This document shows, one piece after another, positions 24,860-34,147 of a DNA stretch of 64,000 nucleotides. The translations under genes were made by a program, and so were the position numbers. Origin of the DNA: Oceanobacter sp. Lineage in GTDB: Bacteria; Pseudomonadota; Gammaproteobacteria; Pseudomonadales; Oceanobacteraceae. The stretch's first letter is position 1; every line of letters starts with the position of its first letter. Where the stretch lies: contig NVWL01000003.1 of the NCBI GenBank assembly GCA_002733645.1, forward strand, positions 62,001 to 126,000, in the 5' to 3' direction. The notes under the pieces were generated by a model. That model searched no databases and had not been told where the DNA came from. It saw nothing but the letters and a program-made list of their open reading frames with translations.

Positions 24860-26921
24860 TGAAGTCGTGGACCTTGATGGGCAGCTATACCGAATATTGA
24901 AAACTGTAGGTGATCAGATTATTTGGATAGAAGTAGAAAATAAAAAAGCATTCCCTTCTTTCATTCATATTGATGAGTTGGAACAGTTGATAATGAGTGA
25001 GAAACTCACTCGCGTATCTGATCCTTTTAGTTATTTATTGCAACTAACACCAACTCCTGGCTCTAAAGAAGAACAAAAAAGAGATAAATACTTCGAAATA
25101 ATTAAACCATTGGTTATAAATGATCAGTTTTATATACCAAAAGTACGCGCTGAGTATATTAAGCAAATCTTGCAGGGAGGCGAAATTTCCAAGCCCTATC
25201 TGTATCGATTAGTGCGCCAATATTGGCAAAGAGGTCAAATTCAAAATGCTCTTTTGTCTGATTACCACAAGTCTGGAGCAAAAGGGAAAAAGCGCACAGC
25301 TAATGATATAAAGCTAGGAAGACCTAGGAAAATTACTAGTGGAATTGGTGCAATCATCGATGAAAGGACTGAGAAACTATTCCGTATAGTGATAGACAAA
25401 TACTTATTAACGGAGCAAACATTCACGGTAGCTTTTGCTCATCGCAGATTAAAACTACTGTATGAGCAGTATTTTCCGAACCTCTCAGAGGCCGAAAAGC
25501 CAACTAGAAGACAGCTGGAGTATTTTTTTAATAGAGAATATTCAGATGCACATAAGCTAATCTCAACGAATGCTCCAACAACTTACCGTAAAGATATAAG
25601 ACCCCTACACAGTACTGCCACCATGCAAGCCTTGGGGCCTGGGTCACGTTATGAGATAGATGCAACCATTGCAGATATTATTTTAGTTTCTGATGATAAT
25701 AGAAATCAACCTATTGGAAGACCAATTTTATATATCTTAGTGGATGTGTTTTCGCGATTTATTGTCGGCTGGTATATCGGCTTTGAAAACCCATCATATG
25801 TTGCAGCCATACAAGCTCTCCATTTAGGTATGACGGATAAAAATAAATTTTTACAGAACAAAGAGCTTAATTCAGAGTCTTTTGAATGGCCGAGACCGGG
25901 TTTACCAGAAGCGATACTTGCAGATAGAGGCGAGCTTATTGGTCATCAAATTGAAGGGCTAGAGAAGAGCTTTAATATTCGAATAGAAAATACACCGCCC
26001 TATCGTGGTGATGCCAAGGGAATTGTCGAAAGAAACTTTAAAACACTTCAAGCAGAGTTTAAACCCTATGCACCAGGGATCGTTACAGGGGTTACAGTAA
26101 AAAAAGTAGGTGGCAGAAATTATTGGCTTGATGGAAAGCTAACCCTTTCTGAGTTCACAGAAATTATTGAATCTTCCATCGTTATGCGTAACTTTGTTGA
26201 TCCATTGTCTAAATACGACAAAAGTAGTGACATGCCAGCTGATTTGCCTTTGATTCCAGTTCATCTCTGGAATTGGGGTTTGCAGAATAGAACAGGCCGC
26301 CTTCGCACAGCAGACCCTGAAGATGTTCGAATTGCATTGCTACCAACGGAAAAAGTAACAGCCTCGGAAAATGGGATTTGTTTATTTGGTCTTTACTATT
26401 CTTCCCCTGAGATATTATCAGCTGGTTGGATGCATAGAGTTAGTAGCTCCAATAGACCCAAAAAATTGATGGCAGCATATGATCCCAACCATGCTAATGA
26501 AATCTATTTGTTCCATGAAACGAACAGTCGTGCATATTGGGTTTGTAGGTTAACTGATATGTCGCGTGCATATCGTAATAGCTCATTTTGGGAAGTATGG
26601 CGAAATCTTGAGTTGAAAAAGAAAGCAATGAACCAAAGCAGATTAAATGCTGATAAAGTCAGAGCTGTGCATGAGAAAAAAATTGAAAGCATCATATCTT
26701 CAGCAATTAAATCAACACCGAAAGCAACTAATACTAATACCGAAAGAATGAGGAACGTAGGTCAAGCGCGTGAAAAGCAGCTTGAGAGTGAGCGTTTAGA
26801 CAGAAGACCAAAAACGAAGGTAACTTATCCATCATCTAAAGTAATTTCACTAAGGGATAACGATGATATAGATGAATACCCTACTTATGAAGATGAGTTA
26901 TTTGATGATGGGGATGATTAA
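24846..26921 (+). CDS. tnsB: Tn7 transposase subunit TnsB (DDE recombinase)
   Basis: Binds the end repeats and performs 3' cleavage and strand transfer. Starting at ATG 24846 (MFQINEVVDLDGQLYRIL) aligns with E. coli TnsB MWQINEVV; an upstream in-frame start would add four residues. The DDE triad is intact: D272 in SRYEIDATIADI, D360 in ILADRGELIGH and E395 in AKGIVERNF, each one residue from the E. coli positions. The highly conserved stretches SSTATxQALGPG-like, IGRPxLYI and WQRGQ are all present. The acidic C-terminal tail is the TnsC-interacting end in the family. Confidence 0.97.
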   Translation: MFQINEVVDLDGQLYRILKTVGDQIIWIEVENKKAFPSFIHIDELEQLIMSEKLTRVSDPFSYLLQLTPTPGSKEEQKRDKYFEIIKPLVINDQFYIPKVRAEYIKQILQGGEISKPYLYRLVRQYWQRGQIQNALLSDYHKSGAKGKKRTANDIKLGRPRKITSGIGAIIDERTEKLFRIVIDKYLLTEQTFTVAFAHRRLKLLYEQYFPNLSEAEKPTRRQLEYFFNREYSDAHKLISTNAPTTYRKDIRPLHSTATMQALGPGSRYEIDATIADIILVSDDNRNQPIGRPILYILVDVFSRFIVGWYIGFENPSYVAAIQALHLGMTDKNKFLQNKELNSESFEWPRPGLPEAILADRGELIGHQIEGLEKSFNIRIENTPPYRGDAKGIVERNFKTLQAEFKPYAPGIVTGVTVKKVGGRNYWLDGKLTLSEFTEIIESSIVMRNFVDPLSKYDKSSDMPADLPLIPVHLWNWGLQNRTGRLRTADPEDVRIALLPTEKVTASENGICLFGLYYSSPEILSAGWMHRVSSSNRPKKLMAAYDPNHANEIYLFHETNSRAYWVCRLTDMSRAYRNSSFWEVWRNLELKKKAMNQSRLNADKVRAVHEKKIESIISSAIKSTPKATNTNTERMRNVGQAREKQLESERLDRRPKTKVTYPSSKVISLRDNDDIDEYPTYEDELFDDGDD

Positions 26922-28594
26922 TGCAAGTACCTAAGCACTTCGTTAAAGCGGAATATTCTAAGACAGGCGTTCGGCAATATGACAATAATCCGTTTATCGA
27001 AGCTTTACCCCCAATAATTCTTTCAGTCAAACAAGCTGGTTCAAGCCTAAAGGGACAAGTAGAGTTTGAGCCGTCTGATCGACTTGCTCCCCCTAAGGCA
27101 AGAATGCATATGGTTGTGTCATTACTAGATGATTTTTTCCAGCCTTTATCGCAACATATTCTACTAGAAGAGCGATTGGGCATGATGATAAGGAGAGGAT
27201 ATGTTGGTAGAAATTTGAATGATGGTTCTCTAAATCAAAAGCTACAAGAAGGCTACGAATTAATAAAGTCAGGTGAAAGCAGTTCTATTAATTTCGCTAC
27301 AGAAAAAACAACTGCTCGCAGCATGTCTCTGATTGGAATATCTGGCGGGGGAAAAAGCAGCTCATTAAACCGAATATTGGAAACATACCCTCAGGTCATT
27401 TATCACGAATCTACTAATTTCATTCAAATAAGCTACTTAAAAATAGAGTGCCCAAGCAACGGGGATCTTGAAAGTTTATGTTTAAACTTCTTTAGTGCGG
27501 TAGATAGCATTTTGGAAACAGATTATGAAAGACGGTATGCCAACCGCCGTCTTTCTGTACCTAAAATGCTCGCATTAATGCGTCAAACTGCAAATCACCG
27601 AGCAATTGGTGTGCTGGTAATTGATGAAATACAGCGACTCAGTCAGGTCAGATCTGGTGGTAAAGAACAAATGTTAGAGTTCTTTGTTGAATTGGTAAAC
27701 CAAGTTGGAATTCCGGTCGTGCTTGTTGGTACACCGAAAGCACGACCCATCTTTGAGCTTGAGCTCCAGTCTGGGCGTCGTAGCGCGGGTATAGGTTCAA
27801 TTTATTGGGAAACAATTCAGAAGAAGACAGAAAAGAAGGGGTATGGACTTGTAGATAATCCAAACTGGGTTGCTTTTACAAATAGTCTTTGGAAATATCA
27901 ATGGCTAAAGCATGGCGATGACCCTTTAACCGATGAAATTCGTGATTGCTGGTACGATTTATCACAAGGCGTACTTGATATTGTTGTGAAATTGTTTGTT
28001 TTAGCGCAATTAAGAGCGATAGCGAATAAGCGCGAAAGAATAACGGTGGGTATCTTGAAATCGGTATACGATCAAGAGCTAAAGCCTGTTCAGCCGATGC
28101 TTGATGCTCTTCGATCAGGCAATGCCGATATGATTGTGAAATATTCAGATTTACGAGTATTAGATCTAGAAAAAAGATTGATTGAGCTTGGAAGTCAGAT
28201 CATGTCATCAGCCCAAAAAGAGGAAGAGGGGCTTTTTGGTGGGAACAATGAAGCCTTAAAACTGTTTAATTTAATGCTACAGCTTGATGGGAATTATGAT
28301 AAAACTATCTTAGTAGCACTTATTAAAAGAATGTTTAAAGAAAGCCCAGAGCTAAGCTTTACAGAAATGCTACCAAGCATGATCAACTGGTATAAAGAAT
28401 ATACTGCTGAAGAAAAGGTTAATAAGAAGGTCTCAAAAATTAACACCGTAAAGCGTAAAGACTGGTATGACTTAGATAAAGAAGATTTAAGGTATTTGTT
28501 TGATTATAGTGAATCAGAAGGTCTTAACTTGAGCGATAACTTAGAGCAGCGCGGCTTGTTTTTTAATCTTGAAGACTGGGCGGCAAACTACTAG
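26921..28594 (+). CDS. tnsC: Tn7 regulator ATPase TnsC
   Basis: AAA+ ATPase that links target selectors (TnsD or TnsE) to the TnsAB transposase and confers target immunity. The 557 residues match the family. Walker A is GISGGGKSSSL at about 139-149, and Walker B is IGVLVIDEIQRLSQ. The gene overlaps tnsB and tnsD by one base each, a sign of translational coupling. The N-terminal TnsD/DNA-interacting and C-terminal TnsA/B-interacting regions are full length, so the protein should be functional. Confidence 0.96.
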   Translation: MQVPKHFVKAEYSKTGVRQYDNNPFIEALPPIILSVKQAGSSLKGQVEFEPSDRLAPPKARMHMVVSLLDDFFQPLSQHILLEERLGMMIRRGYVGRNLNDGSLNQKLQEGYELIKSGESSSINFATEKTTARSMSLIGISGGGKSSSLNRILETYPQVIYHESTNFIQISYLKIECPSNGDLESLCLNFFSAVDSILETDYERRYANRRLSVPKMLALMRQTANHRAIGVLVIDEIQRLSQVRSGGKEQMLEFFVELVNQVGIPVVLVGTPKARPIFELELQSGRRSAGIGSIYWETIQKKTEKKGYGLVDNPNWVAFTNSLWKYQWLKHGDDPLTDEIRDCWYDLSQGVLDIVVKLFVLAQLRAIANKRERITVGILKSVYDQELKPVQPMLDALRSGNADMIVKYSDLRVLDLEKRLIELGSQIMSSAQKEEEGLFGGNNEALKLFNLMLQLDGNYDKTILVALIKRMFKESPELSFTEMLPSMINWYKEYTAEEKVNKKVSKINTVKRKDWYDLDKEDLRYLFDYSESEGLNLSDNLEQRGLFFNLEDWAANY

Positions 28595-30120
28595 TGCTGG
28601 GCTTTCCTACTCCATATGCAAATGAGTTGCTTTATAGCACTATTGCACGAGCAGGAATACACGATGGTGAGATGTCACCAAAACAGCTTCTTGATTCTGT
28701 ATTTTCGAATAGAAAAGTAATAGCAACAGTAGATTTACCAAGCCATATACAGGACATTGAAGACCAATATCCAAAAGCTTTAGGCTTAGATGTAACACAG
28801 CTAATTAATTCACACACACTTCTGCCTATCTACGAACCATTTATCCCCACTGAGCGCATAACTGCTATTAGAAATTGGATGAGTGATGACTCTCAGGGGG
28901 CTGCTCATCTCGCTTCGGGTGTAGCTGCTTCTCGAATTAAAACTAAAGAAAAGCTGTTGTTATGCCAAGAGTGCGTTTCAGAGCAAAGAGCTATCTATGG
29001 AGAAGCATATTGGGATAGGCGCTGGCATGTGCCGCTAGTCAAATATTGTATTAAGCATGGGCGGCCCCTATTCGAAACTGATATCGAACTCAATGGGAAC
29101 CAGCGACATGCATTTAGGTCTATCCTAGAAGTTACCCAGATCCACCAATTAAATGTGACTGATAGCGATGTAAAATTTGCAAATCTTGCATATCAATTAA
29201 TTGATTTTAAAACGACCAGCTCACCAAGTATTGGTCAGTGGACGGCATTTTATCGAAGACTAGCGGTTGAATATGGATTTCAGCTTGGAAATAGAATTGA
29301 TCATCGTAAGATAGATGATCACTATAATGGTTATTGGGGTAAAGCTTGGCTTGCTAATTCAGACTTAAACACGACAACTAAAGATACATCCTGGTTAAAA
29401 GGTATATTTCGTAAGCATAGAAAATCATTTAGCTTTGCAGAGCATCTTACAGTAATTGACGCTATAAGCTCTGGTTCTCTGAGTATAGAAGAAGCTATAA
29501 ATCGAGCGATGAATATTCCAGTTCAGCACCATAAAATAAAAAAAGAAGTTCACGTTAAATTAGTAGCAGCTCATACCGATCAGTTTGAGTGGATAGATTT
29601 GCTAAAAGAGCACAGCCCTAAAGCTGCAAGGTTATTAAAGCAAGCATTGTATACAAGGCTGTATCGCAACCATTATGACTGGTTGATGATTATTAATGAA
29701 AAAAATAAAGGCAGTACAAATTACATTAATAATAGAGTGAATTGGTCACAGAGAGATCGAAGAGTCGCAAAGGCATTATTGATAATTATTAATACATTAG
29801 AGCAGGATTTATCTCTACCCAGGTTTAGTCGGGCATACTTACTCAAGAAATTAACCCCTAGAACGACGATAGAAAAAAATTTACACCGATTGCCAAGAAC
29901 GCTAGCGTTATTAGAAAGGTATTCAGAATGTATTGATGAGTATCAAGCTCGTAGGCTTACTAGAGCTATAATCTTACTGCTTCAAAGAAAAGAACCTGCC
30001 AAACCTTGGCTATTACTACGAGAAGCAGGTTTAAGTCATGAAAGAATGACTCATTCAGTAAACAAATTATTTGAGGAAATTTTGAAGCATGATTCGTGGC
30101 GCAAAATACAAACATCTTGA
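28594..30120 (+). CDS. tnsD: Tn7 attTn7-targeting protein TnsD (TniQ family)
   Basis: Binds the glmS 3' end and directs insertion just downstream. The start is GTG at 28594, overlapping the tnsC stop. The TniQ domain begins GFPTPYANELLYSTIARAG. The zinc finger ligands C124, C127, C152 and H155 (LCQECVSE and KYCIKHG) match the E. coli numbering. The length of 508 equals E. coli TnsD. The presence of the element in attTn7 agrees with a working TnsD. The 3' end overlaps tnsE by 32 bases. Confidence 0.96.
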   Translation: MLGFPTPYANELLYSTIARAGIHDGEMSPKQLLDSVFSNRKVIATVDLPSHIQDIEDQYPKALGLDVTQLINSHTLLPIYEPFIPTERITAIRNWMSDDSQGAAHLASGVAASRIKTKEKLLLCQECVSEQRAIYGEAYWDRRWHVPLVKYCIKHGRPLFETDIELNGNQRHAFRSILEVTQIHQLNVTDSDVKFANLAYQLIDFKTTSSPSIGQWTAFYRRLAVEYGFQLGNRIDHRKIDDHYNGYWGKAWLANSDLNTTTKDTSWLKGIFRKHRKSFSFAEHLTVIDAISSGSLSIEEAINRAMNIPVQHHKIKKEVHVKLVAAHTDQFEWIDLLKEHSPKAARLLKQALYTRLYRNHYDWLMIINEKNKGSTNYINNRVNWSQRDRRVAKALLIIINTLEQDLSLPRFSRAYLLKKLTPRTTIEKNLHRLPRTLALLERYSECIDEYQARRLTRAIILLLQRKEPAKPWLLLREAGLSHERMTHSVNKLFEEILKHDSWRKIQTS

Positions 30121-31678
30121 ACAAGATTCGCAGATTGCGGGCATTGGAACTATGTTTCGTGGCATAGATAAAAAACAGTGGTGTATTAATCTCGATTTTG
30201 TCAGAAAGAAATCTAACCAAATCAACTTTAGCGCTGCTCCTATCTTAGCGAGGCGAAGATTTATAAATTCAAGCAGCCCAGCTAAGAGAAACGGTAAAGT
30301 AATTAATATTACTGTTAAAAATGCGCAGAACTGGGAAAAAGCACGATTAAAAGAATATCCAGCAGCTCACAAGCTACCAAATATCACAGATGGTACTCAG
30401 CATTGTTTTGTAGCAGAACAAGAAGAAATGAAGGTATACATTCCGCAGTTAGAGCTTGCGCGAGTGCTATTTTATCATGATCCATTTATGACAAGAACAA
30501 GTCTACGACACAATGCATTGGCGGAAAGCTTTCAAGTTGATTTAACCGATGGCGACCCTAAAATTTATGTAATAGAGGGAGCTGATTATCCATTGTATTA
30601 TTTTAACAAAGATACAAATCGACGCTTTCTTAGCTGGGTTTTAATTGATAAAGATGCGCGGGAGTCCTTTGAGAGTATTGGGAACAGTTTATTTAACCTG
30701 AAAAACCGAAGGGGTAATTATGATTTTTGGGACTTTGAGTTTACCCCGCCCTCTTTAAGCGGAGTAGAGCTTGAGCTGTCTGGTTGGCACGATTTTGAGA
30801 CAAATAGCTTTTTTGTCTGGGAAATTCAAAGTATTAAAAAATTACCCTCTAATGTTAAAGGGGTGGTAGATATAATTCACCCCATTTACGAGAGACGAGT
30901 TGGTGGAAAACCCATCTCAGGAAATGGCTCATCCCCTGAGGCACCTGATGAATACGAATTAGATGACGATGAGTTGTCTGATATAGACAAAGTAACGATG
31001 AGTTTGATGTCTGAAGCCGTGACTATTAGCTTTAAAGACCCCTTCATTACCAATAGACTAGGTAAAAACATGAAGCCTGTGAAGGCTGTAACAAATGATG
31101 GTGAAAAAGAAGTTCTTGATAAAGAACTGAGTGCCAATGAACAAGATGAAACGGGGAAGTTACCTGGAGGGGCTTGGAATAATTTAAATGATCAAACAGA
31201 TGACGCTCATCTCTACCTTAGTAAATTCAAATCATTTTTAGAAATGACTAATTTATTGGTCTCAAAACATGGTTGTGAGCTAAAACGAAAAACGATAGAA
31301 AAGCTTCCTAAATACGGACATGGAAAAAAACACTGGCTTTCTGATACCCAAAACCCAAGGCACTTAGCGATTGTTGAACTTGCCTATGCTGGCCAGCTAA
31401 TAACTTTGTTAGAAGTTGATACCTCTGATGGTGCTGCAAAGTTAAGTACAATGATGTTAAAAACAGCTGAAGATGGATGGGTAATAAACAATATAGACGC
31501 AATAAAGCTGGGGATCATGAAAAAATCATTAGGCTGGCCAACCGCATTATTCAAGGAAGCCTTAACTGATAAAGGATGTTCCGGAATACCCCACCCCCAG
31601 TCAAAGCATGTTGGAAGCCTACCCCCTGAGGAGATTGCACCGTGGGCACAGAGATTCATTAATTGTATGACTCTATAG
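30089..31678 (+). CDS. tnsE: Tn7 conjugation/replication-targeting protein TnsE
   Basis: Directs transposition to lagging-strand DNA and conjugating plasmids through the sliding clamp. The 529 residues compare with 538 in E. coli. Recognisable family stretches include WVLIDKDARESFESIGNSL-like, FWDFEFTPPSLSGVELELSGWHD and the C-terminal ARHLAIVELAYAGQ-type segment (NPRHLAIVELAYAGQL). The acidic mid-region (DEYELDDDELSD) is low complexity. The end of the gene is 54 bases from the IS3-family element. With TnsE retained, the element should keep both Tn7 targeting pathways. Confidence 0.93.
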   Translation: MIRGAKYKHLEQDSQIAGIGTMFRGIDKKQWCINLDFVRKKSNQINFSAAPILARRRFINSSSPAKRNGKVINITVKNAQNWEKARLKEYPAAHKLPNITDGTQHCFVAEQEEMKVYIPQLELARVLFYHDPFMTRTSLRHNALAESFQVDLTDGDPKIYVIEGADYPLYYFNKDTNRRFLSWVLIDKDARESFESIGNSLFNLKNRRGNYDFWDFEFTPPSLSGVELELSGWHDFETNSFFVWEIQSIKKLPSNVKGVVDIIHPIYERRVGGKPISGNGSSPEAPDEYELDDDELSDIDKVTMSLMSEAVTISFKDPFITNRLGKNMKPVKAVTNDGEKEVLDKELSANEQDETGKLPGGAWNNLNDQTDDAHLYLSKFKSFLEMTNLLVSKHGCELKRKTIEKLPKYGHGKKHWLSDTQNPRHLAIVELAYAGQLITLLEVDTSDGAAKLSTMMLKTAEDGWVINNIDAIKLGIMKKSLGWPTALFKEALTDKGCSGIPHPQSKHVGSLPPEEIAPWAQRFINCMTL

Positions 31679-31794
31679 AGATAAATAGCGCTTTGTATGA
31701 ATAAGTCGTTACTTACACGCTGTTTTAATCTGTGAATCGCCCCTATTTCACTAGACACTCTTTAACTATGCAATGAGCTAGCAGGAGACCTAAT

Positions 31795-32085
31795 ATTGGT
31801 GAACGATACAACGAAGAATTTAAGATAGCAGCAGTTAAGCAAGTAACCGAAGGTGGTTATTCAATAGCCGATGTTGCTAAGCGTTTAGGCATCACAACCA
31901 AAAGTCTTTATAACTGGCGTGATCGCTACGGTGAGAACGCACAAGCCTACCAAGAAAAGCAATCCAGCTCAGATGAACTACGCAAGCTTAAAGCTGAACT
32001 TAAGCGTGTAACCGAAGAGCGTGACATCCTAAAGGAAGCCGCCGTGTTCTTTGCCGTCGAGTCGAAGAAAAATACACGTTCATAA
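31795..32085 (+). CDS. IS3-family OrfA (helix-turn-helix)
   Basis: A 96-residue protein. The frame begins at ATT 31795, seven bases after an AGGAG ribosome site, giving xGERYNEEFKIAAVKQ. No ATG or GTG fits the family start; the decayed copy at 42282 has ATG there. The HTH (YSIADVAKRLGITTKSLYNW) and leucine zipper (DELRKLKAELKRVTEERDIL) are intact. It ends FFAVESKKNTRS after the A-rich frameshift zone. Binding of the element ends and formation of the OrfAB fusion are the family roles. Confidence 0.85.
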   Translation: MGERYNEEFKIAAVKQVTEGGYSIADVAKRLGITTKSLYNWRDRYGENAQAYQEKQSSSDELRKLKAELKRVTEERDILKEAAVFFAVESKKNTRS

Positions 32086-32942
32086 AAGATCGACGCCTAC
32101 GCTACCCTGTTCGGACGCTCTGTCGGGCACTAGAAATTCATCCTAGTGGTTTCTATGCCTGGCTAGCAAACCCACTAAGTAAGCGTGCAAAAGAAGACGA
32201 ATACTTATTAGGGTTTATCAAGCAATACTGGCTAGAGAGTGGCTGTGTTTATGGCTATCGAAAAGTCTATAAAGACTTACTAGCCGCAGGTGATCTGTGC
32301 GGTAAAAATCGTGTATATCGCCTGATGCGAACCGAAGGACTTCAAGCTCAGCGAGGCTATAAGAGAAAAAATAACTATGGAGGTGGTGACTTATCGACCG
32401 TTGCACCGAATCTACTTAAGCGTGAATTTAATGTCGAAAAACCAAATACTGTCTGGGTTACAGATATTACTTATATTCGTACACAAGAAGGATGGCTTTT
32501 TCTTGCAGTGATCATTGATCTATTTTCACGACAAGTAATTGGTTGGTCTATGGGAGGTCGTATTAATACAGATTTGGTACTTAATGCGATAACCATGGCC
32601 TGCTGGCGACGCAAGCCAAGGGGTGAGGTTATTGTACATTCAGATCAAGGGTGTCAGTACACGAGTTATGATTGGCAGAGCATGCTTAAAGCGAATAACT
32701 TGGTCGTGAGCATGAGTCGTCGAGGGAACTGTCACGATAATGCATGTGCTGAAAGCTTCTTTGCATTACTAAAAAGAGAACGTATTCGCCGTAAGATTTA
32801 TCGCAGCAGAGAGGAAGGTAAAGCCGATGTATTTAATTATATTGAGCTGTTCTATAATCCCACTCGACGTCATGGAAATAATAATGACTTGTCGCCAATG
32901 GAATATGAAAAGAACTATTTTTTGAAACAAGGCAGTGTCTAG
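32073..32942 (+). CDS. IS3-family OrfB transposase (via -1 frameshift)
   Basis: An rve-type DDE transposase of about 289 residues. The frame is open from 32025 without a good start and follows orfA in the -1 frame. An A-run in gaagaaaaat around 32064-32073 is the likely slippage site yielding OrfAB. The catalytic residues are VWVTDITYI (D), IVHSDQGCQYTS (D) and the Glu of CAESFFALLKRE. The HTH_21-like region YGYRKVYKDLLAAG precedes them. It ends NDLSPMEYEKNYF, typical of the family. All seem intact, so the IS may be active. Confidence 0.88.
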   Translation, partial: YTFIKDRRLRYPVRTLCRALEIHPSGFYAWLANPLSKRAKEDEYLLGFIKQYWLESGCVYGYRKVYKDLLAAGDLCGKNRVYRLMRTEGLQAQRGYKRKNNYGGGDLSTVAPNLLKREFNVEKPNTVWVTDITYIRTQEGWLFLAVIIDLFSRQVIGWSMGGRINTDLVLNAITMACWRRKPRGEVIVHSDQGCQYTSYDWQSMLKANNLVVSMSRRGNCHDNACAESFFALLKRERIRRKIYRSREEGKADVFNYIELFYNPTRRHGNNNDLSPMEYEKNYFLKQGSV

Positions 32943-32960
32943 ATAACTAGGGGCGATTCA

Positions 32961-33291
32961 GTAGTAGATCAATTGAGAATAATTGCTAAATTCACTGTGA
33001 ACCATTGAAGCCTAACCATTACCATAAGCCACTGATGATAATAAAGAAATCAACTCTCTATAGACCATAAAACTAGCTGTATTTGAAGATTGGTTAAATG
33101 TGTTTCTTCAGCCAGGGACTTCCAAAAAGCGGTTTACGTCAAATGGTAGTAAGATATTACACTTGTGTAACGTTGTTAATGTGAAGGGCTTATAGTATTT
33201 TTTCATCCCCCTTACCTTGCCCATTTAGTAGGAAATTGTACAGATCTAGGCACTAATTATAGTAACGTTATTCACCCCATAGGTAAATATA
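32961..33291. other. Non-coding gap between the IS and the cargo genes
   Basis: 331 AT-rich bases with no supported gene, strong hairpin or repeat that I could see. It probably holds the promoter of the DUF3147 gene, but no convincing -35/-10 pair was found. Confidence 0.5.
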
Positions 33292-33642
33292 GTGACTTAT
33301 TACATTATAAAAGTACTGATAACAGCAGCTCTAATTGTCCTCATAGCAGAGATTTCAAAGCGTAGCAGCTTTATTGGAGCGGTACTTGCATCTATTCCTC
33401 TGACTTCGATACTAGCAATGCTTTGGCTGTACATCGACACGGGAAGTGTCGATAAAGTCAGCGAACTAGCAAGTAGCGTATTTTGGCTAGTTCTCCCATC
33501 ATTAGCATTATTCCTTACCTTACCGACCCTATTGTCTCAAGGAATAGGGTTTTACCTGAGTCTTTCAATATCTATAATAGTGACCGCCGCATGTTACTTT
33601 CTCATGATTATGGTGTTAAGACATTATGATGCACCCCTCTAA
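33292..33642 (+). CDS. DUF3147 small integral membrane protein
   Basis: A 116-residue protein with four hydrophobic segments (YYIIKVLITAALIVLIAEI, GAVLASIPLTSILAMLWLYI, VFWLVLPSLALFLTLPTLL, FYLSLSISIIVTAACYFLMI). The SSFIGAVLASIPLTS stretch is characteristic of DUF3147. Function is unknown. It opens with GTG (gtgacttat). It sits upstream of the repressor and is separated from it by a long palindrome, so it is probably a separate transcript. Similar small proteins often travel with metal-efflux clusters on mobile elements; a role in resistance is inference. Confidence 0.75.
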   Translation: MTYYIIKVLITAALIVLIAEISKRSSFIGAVLASIPLTSILAMLWLYIDTGSVDKVSELASSVFWLVLPSLALFLTLPTLLSQGIGFYLSLSISIIVTAACYFLMIMVLRHYDAPL

Positions 33643-33682
33643 ATTCTAGGCTATTAACAACATTTATTTACAAATTAGCTTG

Positions 33683-33730
33683 ATATCAATCAAAAAACCG
33701 ATTGTTAATCGGTTTTTTGATTGATATAAT
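33683..33730 (+). promoter_or_regulatory. Promoter with overlapping 21-bp palindrome, candidate BlaI-type operator
   Basis: A TTGTTA box (33702-33707) and a TATAAT box (33725-33730) are separated by 17 bases and lie 31 bases before the repressor ATG. A perfect 21-bp inverted repeat with loop gtt (33683-33703 and 33707-33727) covers the promoter from -35 to -10. The inner half-site aaaaaaccgatt recurs in a second palindrome at 35150. The position suits repression by the adjacent BlaI-like protein. It could also act as a terminator of the DUF3147 transcript, because T-runs are present in the arms. Confidence 0.68.
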
Positions 33731-33761
33731 GTTGCTAAATTTATAACAGTAAAGATTAAAA

Positions 33762-34145
33762 ATGCGCTTGGGTGAACTTGAGAAGCTAATACTTCAATAC
33801 TTTTGGGATATCGGGCCCGCTGATGCGAAGCAAGTATTTTCTTACTTTGAAAAAAAACGTGGCGGCACTCTAAATACCATTCAAAGTACTTTAGATCGAT
33901 TGTTTAAAAAAGGCTTACTCCAACGTGAAAAGGAAGGCCATGCCTTTCAATACAGAGCAGCTGTCAAGCGAGATGCATTTCTTGGTAATTTGATTAATGA
34001 AATCTCAAGCGACTTTGGCGGTAGCGGTAATAATGCACTTCTAGCAGCATTCTCTTCTCTTTCTAGTGATTTAGATAGCTCACAGTTAGATGAGCTAGAA
34101 CGCTTAATTGATCAGCGCCGTTCATTAAGTAATAAAGGTTCATAA
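33762..34145 (+). CDS. BlaI/MecI/CopY-family transcriptional repressor
   Basis: A 127-residue winged-helix repressor. The N-terminal domain (LGELEKLILQYFWDIGPADAKQV, NTIQSTLDRLFKKGLLQREKEGHAFQYRAAV) matches the penicillinase-repressor family. The C terminus (SSQLDELERLIDQRR) is the dimerisation helix. Family members repress their own operon and are cleaved when a BlaR1-type membrane protease senses a signal. The protease gene follows two bases after the stop. Here the controlled genes seem to be metal efflux rather than beta-lactamase, as in CopY-type systems. Confidence 0.9.
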   Translation: MRLGELEKLILQYFWDIGPADAKQVFSYFEKKRGGTLNTIQSTLDRLFKKGLLQREKEGHAFQYRAAVKRDAFLGNLINEISSDFGGSGNNALLAAFSSLSSDLDSSQLDELERLIDQRRSLSNKGS

Positions 34146-34147
34146 AA

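Larger units (their letters stand above)
31733..32960 (+). mobile_element. IS3-family insertion sequence
   Basis: A 1228-bp element with terminal inverted repeats beginning TGAATCGCCCCTA and matching at 24 of 27 positions. It contains orfA and, in the -1 frame, orfB, the normal IS3 arrangement. The flanking trinucleotides (ctg left, gta right) do not match, so no target duplication is visible. A second, decayed relative in the same orientation lies at 42219, at the other end of the cargo. Confidence 0.93.

Noticed and set aside
31730..32963. Target-site duplication for the IS3 element
   Set aside because: Flanking trinucleotides differ (ctg and gta), and shifting the boundary by one or two bases does not produce a match.
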